DNA of 64,000 nucleotides from the NCBI GenBank assembly GCA_029378245.1, contig JARKIF010000031.1:310001-374000 (forward strand), in the 5' to 3' direction. Each line of letters begins with the position of its first letter. Positions within the stretch are counted from its first letter, which is position 1. Of this stretch, positions 1 to 10,302 are shown one piece after another. This DNA is from Roridomyces roridus (lineage: Eukaryota; Basidiomycota; Agaricomycetes; Agaricales; Mycenaceae). The notes under the pieces were generated by a model, which did not search any database, was not told where the DNA came from, and worked only from the letters and a program-made list of their open reading frames with translations. Position numbers and translations under genes: made by a program.

Positions 1-1185
1 ATCCATGCTCCCAAGCTGCTCAAATTGTGTCATCAGGGAGTTTCCAAGGTTGTTCAACATGGATGCCCTGTCTGGGTGGCCTTCTGGTGTGAGACGCACT
101 GCATCCTCATGCATAGACACTGATCTTTGCAGGTCATCCATGCTTCCAAGCTCCTCAAATTGTGTTATGAGGGACCTTCTGAGGTTCAACGATGTGGATG
201 CATTCCCAGGGTGACCATCTTCAATCAGAAAAAGCATTTTCTCTGTCACTTGAGCATGTCTGTCCATATCCACACCATTGTGGAGGGCCTTGACACGCTC
301 TGATAATGCCATCCGTAGCCCATCCAAGGAATTTGCATCTGTTCCATCCTCCCGCACTGCATCATCATATGCTAACACGGCCTGGTTTAGAGCTTCCATT
401 GACTGGTTTGTATTCCACCATTTCAAGCAGATATGGCCCAGCAAGTTAAGCATTCTTCTTCGCCCCTGGTTGGCAGGGAACAGGAAAAGTATCAGCTCAT
501 GCATTATCCACAGATCCTGAAAATCTGTGGATGTCAGCAATCCCATGAGCTTCTGTGCCCAGAGCTCGTGGACTGTCTCCCCGTCCAATGGACCAACTGT
601 ATTATCATCAGAAGACTCCTCATTTATCTGGTGAGATTATGCCGTACTTTGAATAGCCATGTCATTCCTGCTGCTCAACCCCACAGCAATTGAATTGAGT
701 TCCACTGCCAGTGTAAGTACAGGAGCATCAATGTTCACCCTTGTAAGTGGTAGTCGGAATGCTATGGAGTCATCTGTTAATGTCTGTCATATTTGAGTGA
801 TGTGCACACACGCTTCTGCTCTTCTCCAAAAGCAAGACCTTCATCCGGCCCCTGTGCAATCTCAGCAAAGCCAATGAGTCTGACACCTTGAGCCTCCCGC
901 AGAATTGTTATGTAGAATGTGGTCACATTTGCTGGGCTAATGAAGAATATCTCATCAGTTGTGGTGGAAAACTTTGCACAAGGAGGTGTCCCACATATTG
1001 TAATCAAATTCCATTTTCCAAGTTCCAATTTGCTCTTGTTCCACTGACACGGTTTGCTGAATGATCACATTGTTCACTACAAGCTGTGCAAACATTTTCA
1101 TCCCTGCAGGAAGATCTGGATGTTCATTGATCATGGATTTAACATGGATGCCTGAGCCACAGAAATTGTAAGCAGAATATTCCAT
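1..1185 (-). pseudogene. C2/TPR repeat protein, broken, runs off left edge
   Basis: On the minus strand the frame from about 630 to 1 is open without a stop and encodes tetratricopeptide-type repeats. The clearest unit reads HPDRASMLNNLGNS followed by LMTQFEQLGSMD and a ladder of similar units, the pattern of the large basidiomycete C2/TPR proteins. Upstream (about 1185-780) is a beta-rich segment with INEHPDLPAG and DEIFFISPANV, like the N-terminal C2-like module of such proteins. The modules are not in one frame: a 1-nt shift is needed near 975, another near 780, and a TAA interrupts the frame near 628. No intron with proper borders explains these. I therefore call it a pseudogene. The C-terminal part lies outside the window, so total length is unknown. 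Confidence 0.6.
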
Positions 1186-2029
1186 GCCAAGCAGAAATGA
1201 GAATTCACTGCGGATATGAACACTGGTGGATTGAACGATAAACAGCAGTTACAGAACCGATGATGCTGTAAACTCACATTCTGGGCATGATGGGTGCTAC
1301 TTTCTGAGCTCCGTGCAGATGCCAATATATATGATGAACCCGGAGGCAGGTAGAATGAATGATGAATGCATTCGAAGAATGATTGATTGCCAACATGCTT
1401 TACTTAGGCGCTATGGCGCCTACGGGGAGTAACGAGTTGTTGATGCTCCTGTCGCCAAAGTTGAATAAATTGTTTTGCCTGATAAGTACACCTGCTTTGC
1501 TTTGTGGAGTTCCCTAAGTCCTTGTTGTGGATCAATTTAATTACTTATCCGGGTCCGGAGAGCCGGACGTCCACATGGATACAGCCTCGAGACCTTTCAT
1601 TCCAAGTGTCACTCTGTCAAATTCATAGACACCGTCCAAAGATAACTCACTCCATGAACCAAGTTATCCATTTACAGATTATTCCAAGTCTTCTCCCCAA
1701 CTTGAAACTTGAATAGTTTATTTTCCCCTGGATCGCAGCCTGAGCGCGCACAACTTCAACTTCCATATAACTACCTGGTTCAGTGGACACATCGGACCTT
1801 GATCGGAACTTGCAAACGGAATTTTTGTGGTCCTTGCGATAGATCGAGTTGGCTTTGAGGCCATTGCTTCCGCATGGTAAGGACGGTTCCCCTGGTTTGA
1901 TCAACGGTTAGCTTCTATGAAATATTTATTTTCAGCTTTCATGCAGGGTTGGTTGAGGGCTAGGGCTGGCGAGAGTTGAGAGATCCTGATGCTGAGCTCC
2001 CCCGTCTCTGGTGCGACTCCGACGAATCC

Positions 2030-2930
2030 AGAGTGTCATTACCGTTGGCAGTATTTCGACGGGCATCACTATTACTGGGATCTGAGTTGAGTTCTGAACT
2101 CGAGTAGACTACATTGGCTATGTTCAAATTCATGCTGCACTGGATTTGAGCTCGACGGAGCTATTGAATATCAAGATCAAGATGAGGCTAGGGCACACAG
2201 TGGTTGATGCAGAATGACCATCTAGATATAAGAAGTTCGTTCGTATCCTGTCCGCGTCGACGACCTCTTCGCGCATCCCGGCCCTACTGGACAGAGTGTC
2301 ATTACCGTTGGCAGTATTTCCACTGGCATAACTATTACTGGGATCTGAGTTGAGTTCTGAATTCAAGTAGAATACATAGGGATCGGCGCCGTATTTTTTC
2401 CCACGATCAGCTTTTGACCTGTCGTGGCTGCCCGGAGGATAGTACCACTCTGGGGCCATACTCACAGGATACCCCAAAGGGTTACCCAACTTCGTATATA
2501 CTTTGTAGAATACATGTGTTTGCGGTGTTGGAGAAATTCACGAAACATTAGATCCGTATCCGTATGTCCGTATCGGTATAATCGGACGAGTTTCAACACG
2601 GTTAAATCAGGGTGCCAGGGCCAAAGGAAAGAGGGGACCAAAAATCAGCAAGCTGGGGGTTTGAACTAAGACTAAGGTGGACATGCCACAGTACATTAAC
2701 ATGCCACAACTTATCCGTTAGACCATGATATACACGGATACGGACGTTATACGGTATACTTTTACGGATCGTACGGTGCCGATCCCTAAGAATACATTGG
2801 CTATACGTCGGATTTGTGTGGTGAGTTCGACGGAGCTATTGAATACCAAGATCAAGATGTGGTTAGGACACGCAGTGGTTGGTGCAGAATGACCATCTAG
2901 ATATAAGAAGTTCGTTAGATTAGGCGAGAC
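2030..2930. repeat. Diverged tandem repeat, second unit split by a MITE
   Basis: A unit of about 215 bp starting at AGTGTCATTACCGTTGG (about 2031-2250) recurs from about 2301. The second copy is interrupted at 2377 and resumes at 2789, ending near 2925. Both copies share the blocks around GGATCTGAGTTGAGTTCTG, ACGGAGCTATTGAATA and ATGACCATCTAGATATAAG. No protein is recognisable in either copy. The undivided first copy shows what the insertion site looked like before the element arrived. Confidence 0.75.
2377..2788. mobile_element. hAT-type MITE with 8-bp target duplication
   Basis: A 412-bp noncoding element bounded by inverted ends TAGGGATCGGC and GCCGATCCCTA. It is flanked by an exact 8-bp direct repeat AGAATACA (2369-2376 and 2789-2796). 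The related repeat unit at 2030-2250 has the uninterrupted site, which confirms insertion. Eight-bp duplications and TAGGG ends are typical of the hAT superfamily. Near both ends are clustered CCGTAT/ATACGG motifs, like subterminal transposase sites. No transposase frame is present, so it is non-autonomous. Confidence 0.8.
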
Positions 2931-3006
2931 AGATTGACAGGGATGCTGAGCACTGACCGATTTCAAGAAAATGTATGCAAGAACCTTGAAAACTTGCAAG
3001 TGCTAC

Positions 3007-4279
3007 TCAAGTATCTGCATCCTCGAATATAGAAAATCCGGCCTGCACATCGAAATCTTGCATGGTGCACCGCTCCCACTGCTCCCCCACTTTGATCCAC
3101 GCGCAGGCGTCTGGGGACTCAGGGCAGCCTATAAAGCAGCCTTTGAGAGTCGGCAAAGCGGTCGCCCAAGCTCGCAAAGCGGCCTGAACGGCCTCGATGT
3201 CGACGAAAAATTCACCGAGGTACCCGGCATCGGAACGTGCTATTGAGAAATATGCAATATGGGAGAACCGCAGCAACTGCGTAGTGATGTGGTTGAATGT
3301 TTCCTATTGCATAGAAGCATGAGACCGAAGCGTGCGCAGCGTGGAGCTGACCTACCGTGCTAAGCCGGCCGGTTTCGAAGGTTCGCAGTTCAAGGCTGCG
3401 AATTTCGGACGACATTTCGGTCGAAACAGCCGATAATATGGCCGGAATCGTAACCTCGAGTGTCCGATTCCCCAAACCCGGGTCAATGGACAGAACAAAC
3501 GGGAGACCGGGTTTGGTGAGCGCCTTCAGGGTTTGCACGTTGCTCGCTGAAAGCTCACTATCGGGGCAGAGTCGAGCAGCCCGGAGACTTTGAGTGGCGA
3601 GGCTACGAAGAAGTGGTGTTGGTCCCACGTATTCACGTAGATTTGGGAGAAAATTGTGCACGGGTTCGACGGTGAGCCATGAGTCGGCTGGAAGATAAAG
3701 ACGAGTAATGGATGGGTGTTGCGCAAAGAATTGAGAAAAAGCTCGTGCGTCGGGGCATCCGAATCCGTTCTCCGCTCGGAGACGGAGCGTCGAGAGTTGA
3801 GGAAGGACGAGGCGATCCAGACGATTAATCGTCGTCTTTTCCCACCGCTTTTCGAGGGTAATAGATTGGAGGCCTTGCATCAGTTCCATCGCTTCAAAGA
3901 GCAAGTCATAGGCGCCTTGAACGAGACGATTCGGATGCGAGGGCTTACTACCGAAAGACATGAATCAGTCACACACTCGTGAAAACAGTCGGACATACGG
4001 AGTAAGGGTCAGAGAACGGATGGCTTCCGCTCGCTGAGGAACCTTGATCAAAGCTCGGGAAAAATGGTCGCACGACTTGTCGTCCTTTCTAAAATTGAGG
4101 ACAACGGCGCGATTGAGGATGGGCAAAACGAGTGCATAGAACAGTTTGGAAACGCGGCAGAGCGTTGCCTGGTCTGACTTTGGGGAGCAGTGAATGATTT
4201 TGGTGAGGAGTTCGTTTGGCAGCCAAAGAGTTATGCACATGCGGGCATCGAGTCTGTGGGCGCGTCGCGTCAGGACCAT
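3007..4279 (-). CDS. F-box/LRR-like protein, copy 1 (intact)
   Basis: Three exons on the minus strand: 4279-3999, 3947-3356 and 3303-3007, separated by introns of 51 and 52 nt with GT/AG borders. They join into 390 codons including the stop. The N-terminus has the F-box-like block LWLPNELLTKIIHCSP..DQATLCRVSKLFYAL. The rest is a leucine-rich region with strand/helix repeats and the motif QHPSITRLYLP, shared by all copies here. F-box proteins recruit substrates to SCF ubiquitin ligases through Skp1; that role is inferred from the family. The start is the ATG of MVLTRRAH, conserved in copy 3. Exon 2 is 592 nt, the same length as exon 2 of copy 7. Confidence 0.82.
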
Positions 4280-6950
4280 GGGTGGTCGGAAGCAAAAAAA
4301 GTGAATGATGATCCGAGTCGATGATCATAAGCGCACTCTTTTTGTTCTCGACTTGCATGTCGCTCTCTCAGCTGTCTTCAAGACTCGCCAATAGTGGACA
4401 ACCTCACGGGAAAATAGGAACGCCATTACCAAGACTTTAATGCGTGGAGTCCTGATTGAGTAAAAAGAGTGGACAATTTGTGAGTGCCTTTTCGCCATGA
4501 TTCCCCACTGCTGCTTATCTTGTGCCTTTGGGAGTCCCCTTACCTCGCGTCTGCCATGCCGAGGACCCTTGGTTCCCGTCGTCCTCCGATCAAACGGCGT
4601 GCATCTCCTCCGACTCCGCCTGGCCTTCAAGCCATGTACAGCCAACACCGGTGCGTAATGTCTTCCGTCCGTTCGGTACAATATCTGAAAAATCGTCCAG
4701 CCGCTGCGAGCTAGCCCGGCGCCAGATTTCTGATTCGCTCGACTGCTCACAGCAGCCAAATACCATCGCAGCCACCTTCTTCCCCTCCAGTACTCGTGGG
4801 GCTGCTCTCGCGCGCCATCACGCCGCCGTCCTGTCGAGTCATCCACGACTTGTTCTCCGGACAACGGCCTCCCCGTGAATGGAATGGAATCTGGCTGCAG
4901 GGCCTGGCCACTGCCGCAGCTGCTACCCATTGCTATCTGCATCCCGAAAGTCTTGGATGAAGGTGCGTCGCGTTTGTGTTGTGTGGAGTGTCCGTCAGAC
5001 CTGATCCCCGCGATTATCTCCTCTGTAGACTTCCACTCGACTGTGCATACAGAAGCATCATGGCTCGGCCTCGGATTCCCCGCTCCTCGTGATCTACGTG
5101 GTGATTCCTGGGGCCATCCGATGTTACCACCCGAAGGTGGTGCCGCGAGTCCGCGACGAGCTTGTGGGAGCTATACGTCTGCAGAGGCACCCTGGTCCAC
5201 CGAGTACCAGTGGAGGCTGGACGAAGAAGGCTACGTGAGCGCGGCGCCCATGCGTGTGCCCTCCCGCTCAAAGCTGGTGGTACCAGGCTCGCTTGCTGCC
5301 GTCGCGCTCCAAGCCGAAAGTCTGCCACCCGTTTCAGCTTCTCCTCTCCGTGTTCCTGACGCCCCCGAAGCTCGCCTGCAAAAGAACAGCGATCGCCAAC
5401 TACGGCTTCAGTCTTGACACGGCGGCTTCCTCCTCTCACCTCTCCACACTCGCCTTCTCCACTAGCAGGTGGCGGCCGTCCTCACTGGGATGGCTGATGG
5501 CGATGCCGGCCCTACCTGCGTCACCCTCCCCGATGTGCGGTGTCGACGTGGAGTCATACTCTACCGACGTGCCTCGCGGACGCACCCGTGCGGAGTACCC
5601 TGGTCCAGCGGAAGCAGTCGGCGCTGGACGGAGAAGATTGGTCCTAGCCTTCTTTTGCCGTCGTCGTGCTCCAAGCTCCAAGCCGCAACCTCTCTCCTCC
5701 ATCTCCTTTCCCCTCAGGACTCGTCTCATCCTGGTCCTGAAGGGCTCGTCTGACGGACCATGCCTCCACCGTTCTCGATGACCAGAAGGGGATCTTGATC
5801 CAGACATCCTCGTCTCGGATCATGCTTCTCGTTGTCCCCCAGTAACCTCTCACCCCTCTGCATGCGCCTCCTTCACTATCGGGGCGGTGGCCTGCTCATT
5901 GGGCCTATCGATGGTAGCTCAGGATGCTGGTCCTCCTTGCCTCCCTTCTCCGCTTTCCGTGATGATCCACCTACGCTCGGGGAGGGGAGGCATATTTGCC
6001 GTCTGCGCACATGCAGAGTCGTCTACCATGCATTGGCAAGTACGCTGTCTGCAGGGGGTGGCTGCCGGGGGCGGTGGGTCTTCCGCACCTACCTTCAGCC
6101 CTGCATACGACGAGATCTCCCGAGCGCCATTAGGCTCACGGATGACGAAGGTCGGCGACGGGAGGTCGAGCGATGTGATACTCGTCGACTTCTGACTTTC
6201 TGCACGACCTGAACTCGGGGTGTGTGATGGCGGCTTGCTTGCGCAGCGGTATGGGCCCAGTGTAGTGCGAGGAGAAGCGAGGGCGGAGTCTTGAATCTTA
6301 TCATGGCGGCCAATCTCGTGATCATGTGCCGTGGGCCTAAAGAGCGGGCAAGGGAGCTGTAGGGGCGGGCCCGGCGGTGGGAGGCTGCGGCGTGTGAGGT
6401 ACGGGAGCGGGAGCGGCAGAAAGAGAAGCCATAAAGAGCAGACACCGTGGCTGAGGAGCATACTACCGGTTGCCATAGCTTGCTCGATGTACTAGCCCGC
6501 GGTTTGGATATCGATGTTTTTCTCAGTAACACCTATCGAATGCATACATAATGTCTCCTCATTCACTATTACAGTCCACGCGCCATTTTGTCTCATCCTT
6601 TTCATATGTCATAAGTCTCTTCCAGAAGCCCGGTTAGTCCACGAATCGAAATAAGCCAGCTAATAGTAACAGGCTACAGCTCGAAATCCTCGGGTCAATA
6701 TTCATCCCACCCCGCGCCTTCCTGATCTTCCTCCTTCATCCATGCTCTACCGCCTATGAAACAGGTGCATAAGTTTGAGTTTTTTGACCCGATAGATGCG
6801 CGAAACACCCACCTATACAGCAGCCTTTCAAATTCGGAGCCTTGTCAAACCAAGTTTGTACGGCTTCACGTCTTCGTTTTCCCGCACGGCAAAAGCATCC
6901 TGAGTCAAGAAATGATCATTGAAGGGGGGAAGATAATTCAATGCGATGTA
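4280..6950. other. GC-rich intergenic stretch, no gene recognised
   Basis: From the F-box start at 4279 to the next F-box gene the DNA is GC-rich, especially 4.5-6.4 kb. Open frames of 60-200 codons overlap in several frames on both strands. None shows a recognisable domain, a signal peptide, or a consistent exon structure. Their codon content is that of random GC-rich sequence (Arg, Ser, Pro). The segments near 5.20-5.33 kb and 5.60-5.70 kb share short blocks (CCTGGTCCA, CGTCGTGCTCCAAGC-like), suggesting an old internal duplication. Confidence 0.4.
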
Positions 6951-7009
6951 TTTATGTGAAATCAGAACCGCAGATTCTTCTTGATAACCTGCCCAAGAAA
7001 ATTGGTTGC

Positions 7010-8424
7010 TCAATCCAGGCAATCCAGGTCACCAAATTCCCATTCGTTCTGAAATTCCTCCGTCTGATACTTATCCCATTTTCCATCCACCTTCCTCCAC
7101 GATTGATCAACCAGACGACAAGCCTTCATAGTCGGACAAGCACTGGCCAAAGTCTGCAGCGCTTGTCGATCGTGCTCAGCGTCGATGACAAACCGACCGG
7201 CAAAGCGCCCAGAACCATATGCGAAATTTAATTCGAAATGCTTCAGGCGAGTGAACACCGGGAGATGACATGCAAGGCTGTCTACGGCATGCTGAACGTG
7301 GTTGCCGTTTAAATCAAGTCGTACAAGCAATGGGTGGAACAGAGACATACCGCATTCATCCGCACACCGTGGTCCCAGAGTTGTATCTGGAGTTGCGTGA
7401 TGAACGGCATATGCTCGGACAATGAGCGGAGGTTCATCTGCATTTGATCTTGCTGGTCGGCGGAAATATCGGTGGTGATGGAAATCGCGAACGGGAGCTC
7501 TGGGTTTGCCAACAAACGCACGACTGCGTGGTCAGGTGGGTCCGCCCATGCAACTATTGATCGAAGATTGCGAGTGGAAAATGCAGGTAACAGGGCAGAT
7601 GTCCCCTGATAGTTCTGCAGATTGGGTAGCATTGATGCAGCCCATTCAGAGGGGGAGACAGGGTGGGTGGACTCCTGGATAGGCCAAAGACGGAGCTGGG
7701 TTATCGTCGGGTGACGACTCAAGAATTGGGCGACACTTGGAACCCGGATTTTGTGATCTGAGATCTCTATATGACACGTGGAGAGTTGCGGGAAGGTTAA
7801 GTGAGGGAGATGAGAGAGAAAAATCTCGGAGGGGTTCATGATCTTGAGAGATAGATGACGAAGAGCTTTTAACGACTCTAATGTTTGGAATAGCAAGTCG
7901 CAGGTGGAATCATAGGACGCGGATCTAATCAGGCTCGTCAGATACCCAGCGCTGCAGATGCGAAGATGGAACTCATTACCGGAATATCAATGTCAGCGAC
8001 CGCGTAAAACTGGCTCGCCCAGGGTCGTCGATCACCGACGACAGAAATGCGTCACTGAAAGTGTGCGTGCGGTACCTTCTGTCATCCAAGACAACAGTCC
8101 CGTTGAGGACCGGCAGCGTGAGCGCATGGAGAAGTTTGGAAACACGACAGAGGGCGGCTTGATCTGCTCTCGGCGTATTCTGGATCATCTCGACAAGCAA
8201 TTCGTGGCTCGCCCAGGGTCGTCGATCACCGACGACAGAAATGCGTCACTGAAAGTGTGCGTGCGGTACCTTCTGTCATCCAAGACAACAGTCCCGTTGA
8301 GGACCGGCAGCGTGAGCGCATGGAAAAGTTTGGAAACACGACAGAGGGCGGCTTGATCTGCTCTCGGCGTATTCTGGATCATCTCGACAAGCAATTCGTT
8401 TGGGAGCCATTTGGTGATGGACAT
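7010..8424 (-). pseudogene. F-box/LRR-like protein, copy 2, broken by tandem duplication
   Basis: Same three-exon plan as copy 1. The F-box exon contains MSITKWLPNELLVEMI and ADQAALCRVSKLFHALTL. Exon 2 (about 7896-7345) carries the leucine-rich region with HPTITQLRLW, and exon 3 ends in the stop at 7010. Inside exon 1 a 194-bp segment (8206-8399) is repeated immediately (8012-8205) with one base difference. Since 194 is not a multiple of three, the frame is lost after the first copy. The ATG used in copies 1 and 3 is also changed, leaving the internal Met at 8424 as the first candidate. The rest of the gene reads well, so inactivation looks recent. Confidence 0.75.
8012..8399. repeat. 194-bp perfect-type tandem duplication
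   Basis: Two head-to-tail units, 8012-8205 and 8206-8399, differ at one position (GGAGAAG versus GGAAAAG). They cover most of the F-box coding block of copy 2. Near-identity indicates a young duplication, for example by replication slippage or unequal exchange, or an assembly artefact. Confidence 0.9.
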
Positions 8425-8651
8425 GCGAGCTCTGCGGACGCGGAGTGCAAGACCCCCGTGGCGCGATGTGGGTGTAGGAAGCAAGAGTCGCCAAACACAT
8501 ATACCCAAACAACGCTTCTGGTTTAAACAGGAAAGTGGCTGTACACGACGGTGACGCCCGATCTCCAGCACATGCATTGAATCGGCGGGTCACTCATTCC
8601 AGTCAACCCCAATCCAGCTGCCAATAAAAAAACGATGTTACATATTGACGT

Positions 8652-9917
8652 TCAATCCATGAAATCCAGCTCATAAAATCCCAACTCCTTCTGAAATTCC
8701 TTCGTCGGATACTCATCCCACCTCCCATCCGCCTTCCTCCACGATCGATCGACTAGACGGCATGCCTTCATGGTCGGACAAGCGTCGGCAAAGGCTTGCA
8801 GAGCTTGTCGATCGCTCTCAGCGTCGATGACGAAGCGATCGACATGGCGTGTTGCGTAGCCATACGCGAAATTCAATTCGAAGTGCTCCAGGCGAGTGAG
8901 CAGCCGCAGGTGAATTTCAACGCTGTCTGTGACATGCTGAAATCATGCAAATTGAATCGCATAATGCGGAGCGAACAGATACATACATACCGTCTCCATT
9001 TTCGCCCCGCGGTCCCAACGTTGTATTCGAAGTTGCGTGACAAACGGCATGTGCTCCGATAGTGAGCGGAGGGTTTTTGGCATTAAATCCTGTCCATGGA
9101 CGTCACTATAAGTGACGACGGACATCGCGAAGGGGAGCTCGGGGTTTGCCAGCGGACGCAAGACTGCGTAGTCCGGTGGATCCAACGATGCAACCATTGA
9201 TTTAAGACTGCGAGTGGAGAATGCGGGCACAAGGGCAGGAGTACCACGATAATGCTGCAGATTTGGGAGCATCGGCGCAGCCCAGTCGGAAGGGGAAATG
9301 GGGTGGCTGACTCCCTGGGCAGGCCAGAGACGGAGATGGGTTATAGTCGGATGACGACTCAAGAATTGGGCAACAATCTTAACCCGAGCTTTGTGATCTG
9401 GGATATTTATTGAACACTTGGAGAGTAGCGGGAAGGTCAAGCGCTCAAGACGAGCGACAAGAGTCCAGTGGTTCATCGCGACTTGAAGAGATAGATGATC
9501 GAGAGATTTGAACAATTCCATCGCTCTGAATAGCAAGTCATTGGTAGACTTGGAGAACTTGAAAGGTGTTCTGCAGAGGGTTGTCAGAGCTCAGGTGTTA
9601 GGATATCGAGCATTGGAGAAGGTGAATTACCGATGGGATACTAATTTCAGCGACCGCGTAGCAGTTGCTCGCCCAGGGTTGTCAATCATGGACAACAAAA
9701 AGGCATCGATGACACTTTCCATGTGGTCCTTTGTGTGTTCCAGGACAACCATCCGATTGAGAATCGGCAGGGTGAGCGCCTGAATGGATTTGGAGGTGCG
9801 ACAGAGTGTTGCCTGGTCCGCCCGAGGCGCGTGCTGAATGATCTCGGTGAGAATCTCGTTCGGGAGCCACTTGGTGATAAGCATCCGAGCCCTGTGCCCA
9901 CGTCGCGTCAAAACCAT
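8652..9917 (-). CDS. F-box/LRR-like protein, copy 3
   Basis: Close tandem relative of copy 2. Exon 1 starts at the ATG of MVLTRRGHRARM (9917) and contains LITKWLPNEILTEIIQHAP and DQATLCRTSKSIQALTL. After an intron, exon 2 (about 9540-9000) encodes the leucine-rich region with HPTITHLRLWPAQ. Exon 3 (about 8930-8652) contains ACPTMKACRLVDRSWRK and ends at the stop at 8652. I see no frame break, but I did not fix every splice site. Predicted role: substrate receptor of an SCF-type ubiquitin ligase, from the family only. Confidence 0.75.
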
Positions 9918-10302
9918 GGTGGTGGAAGACAAGAGGCGTCAAACAAATGTACACAAGTTCCGCCGTCGGCCAAAACGGGAGGTAGATTATGGGAGGGATA
10001 TGCACACATCAGCTGAGGGTTCTCGAGGAAACACCTTTTCTATTTGCTACGCAAGTGTGTCTGCTAGCCTTCATCGTTTGGGACCCTCCGAGTCACACGT
10101 CAAGCTTAGCGAAACCGTTGATGTGAGGCGCTGAGCGATTCGTTCGAGCGAATATGACGATAGATGATAATCCATTGCTCCCATTACCCCTCCGTCGCAT
10201 AGCTCAGCCAGCTACAAAGAAAATATGAACTGAGAAAGATGCACCGACCGAACAACCTACCTCGTCCCACTGCTGGTTTCTTCACCTATATAATACAGTG
10301 AG

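Noticed and set aside
2640..2740. tRNA-like A and B boxes on the minus strand inside the hAT MITE (ATGGTCTAACGGATAAG and AGTTCAAACC)
   Set aside because: The T stem and acceptor do not pair, so neither a tRNA nor a SINE can be supported; the boxes may be chance.
4325..6532. Overlapping long open frames on both strands
   Set aside because: They are explained by high GC content. No frame has domain features, and no exon structure is consistent.
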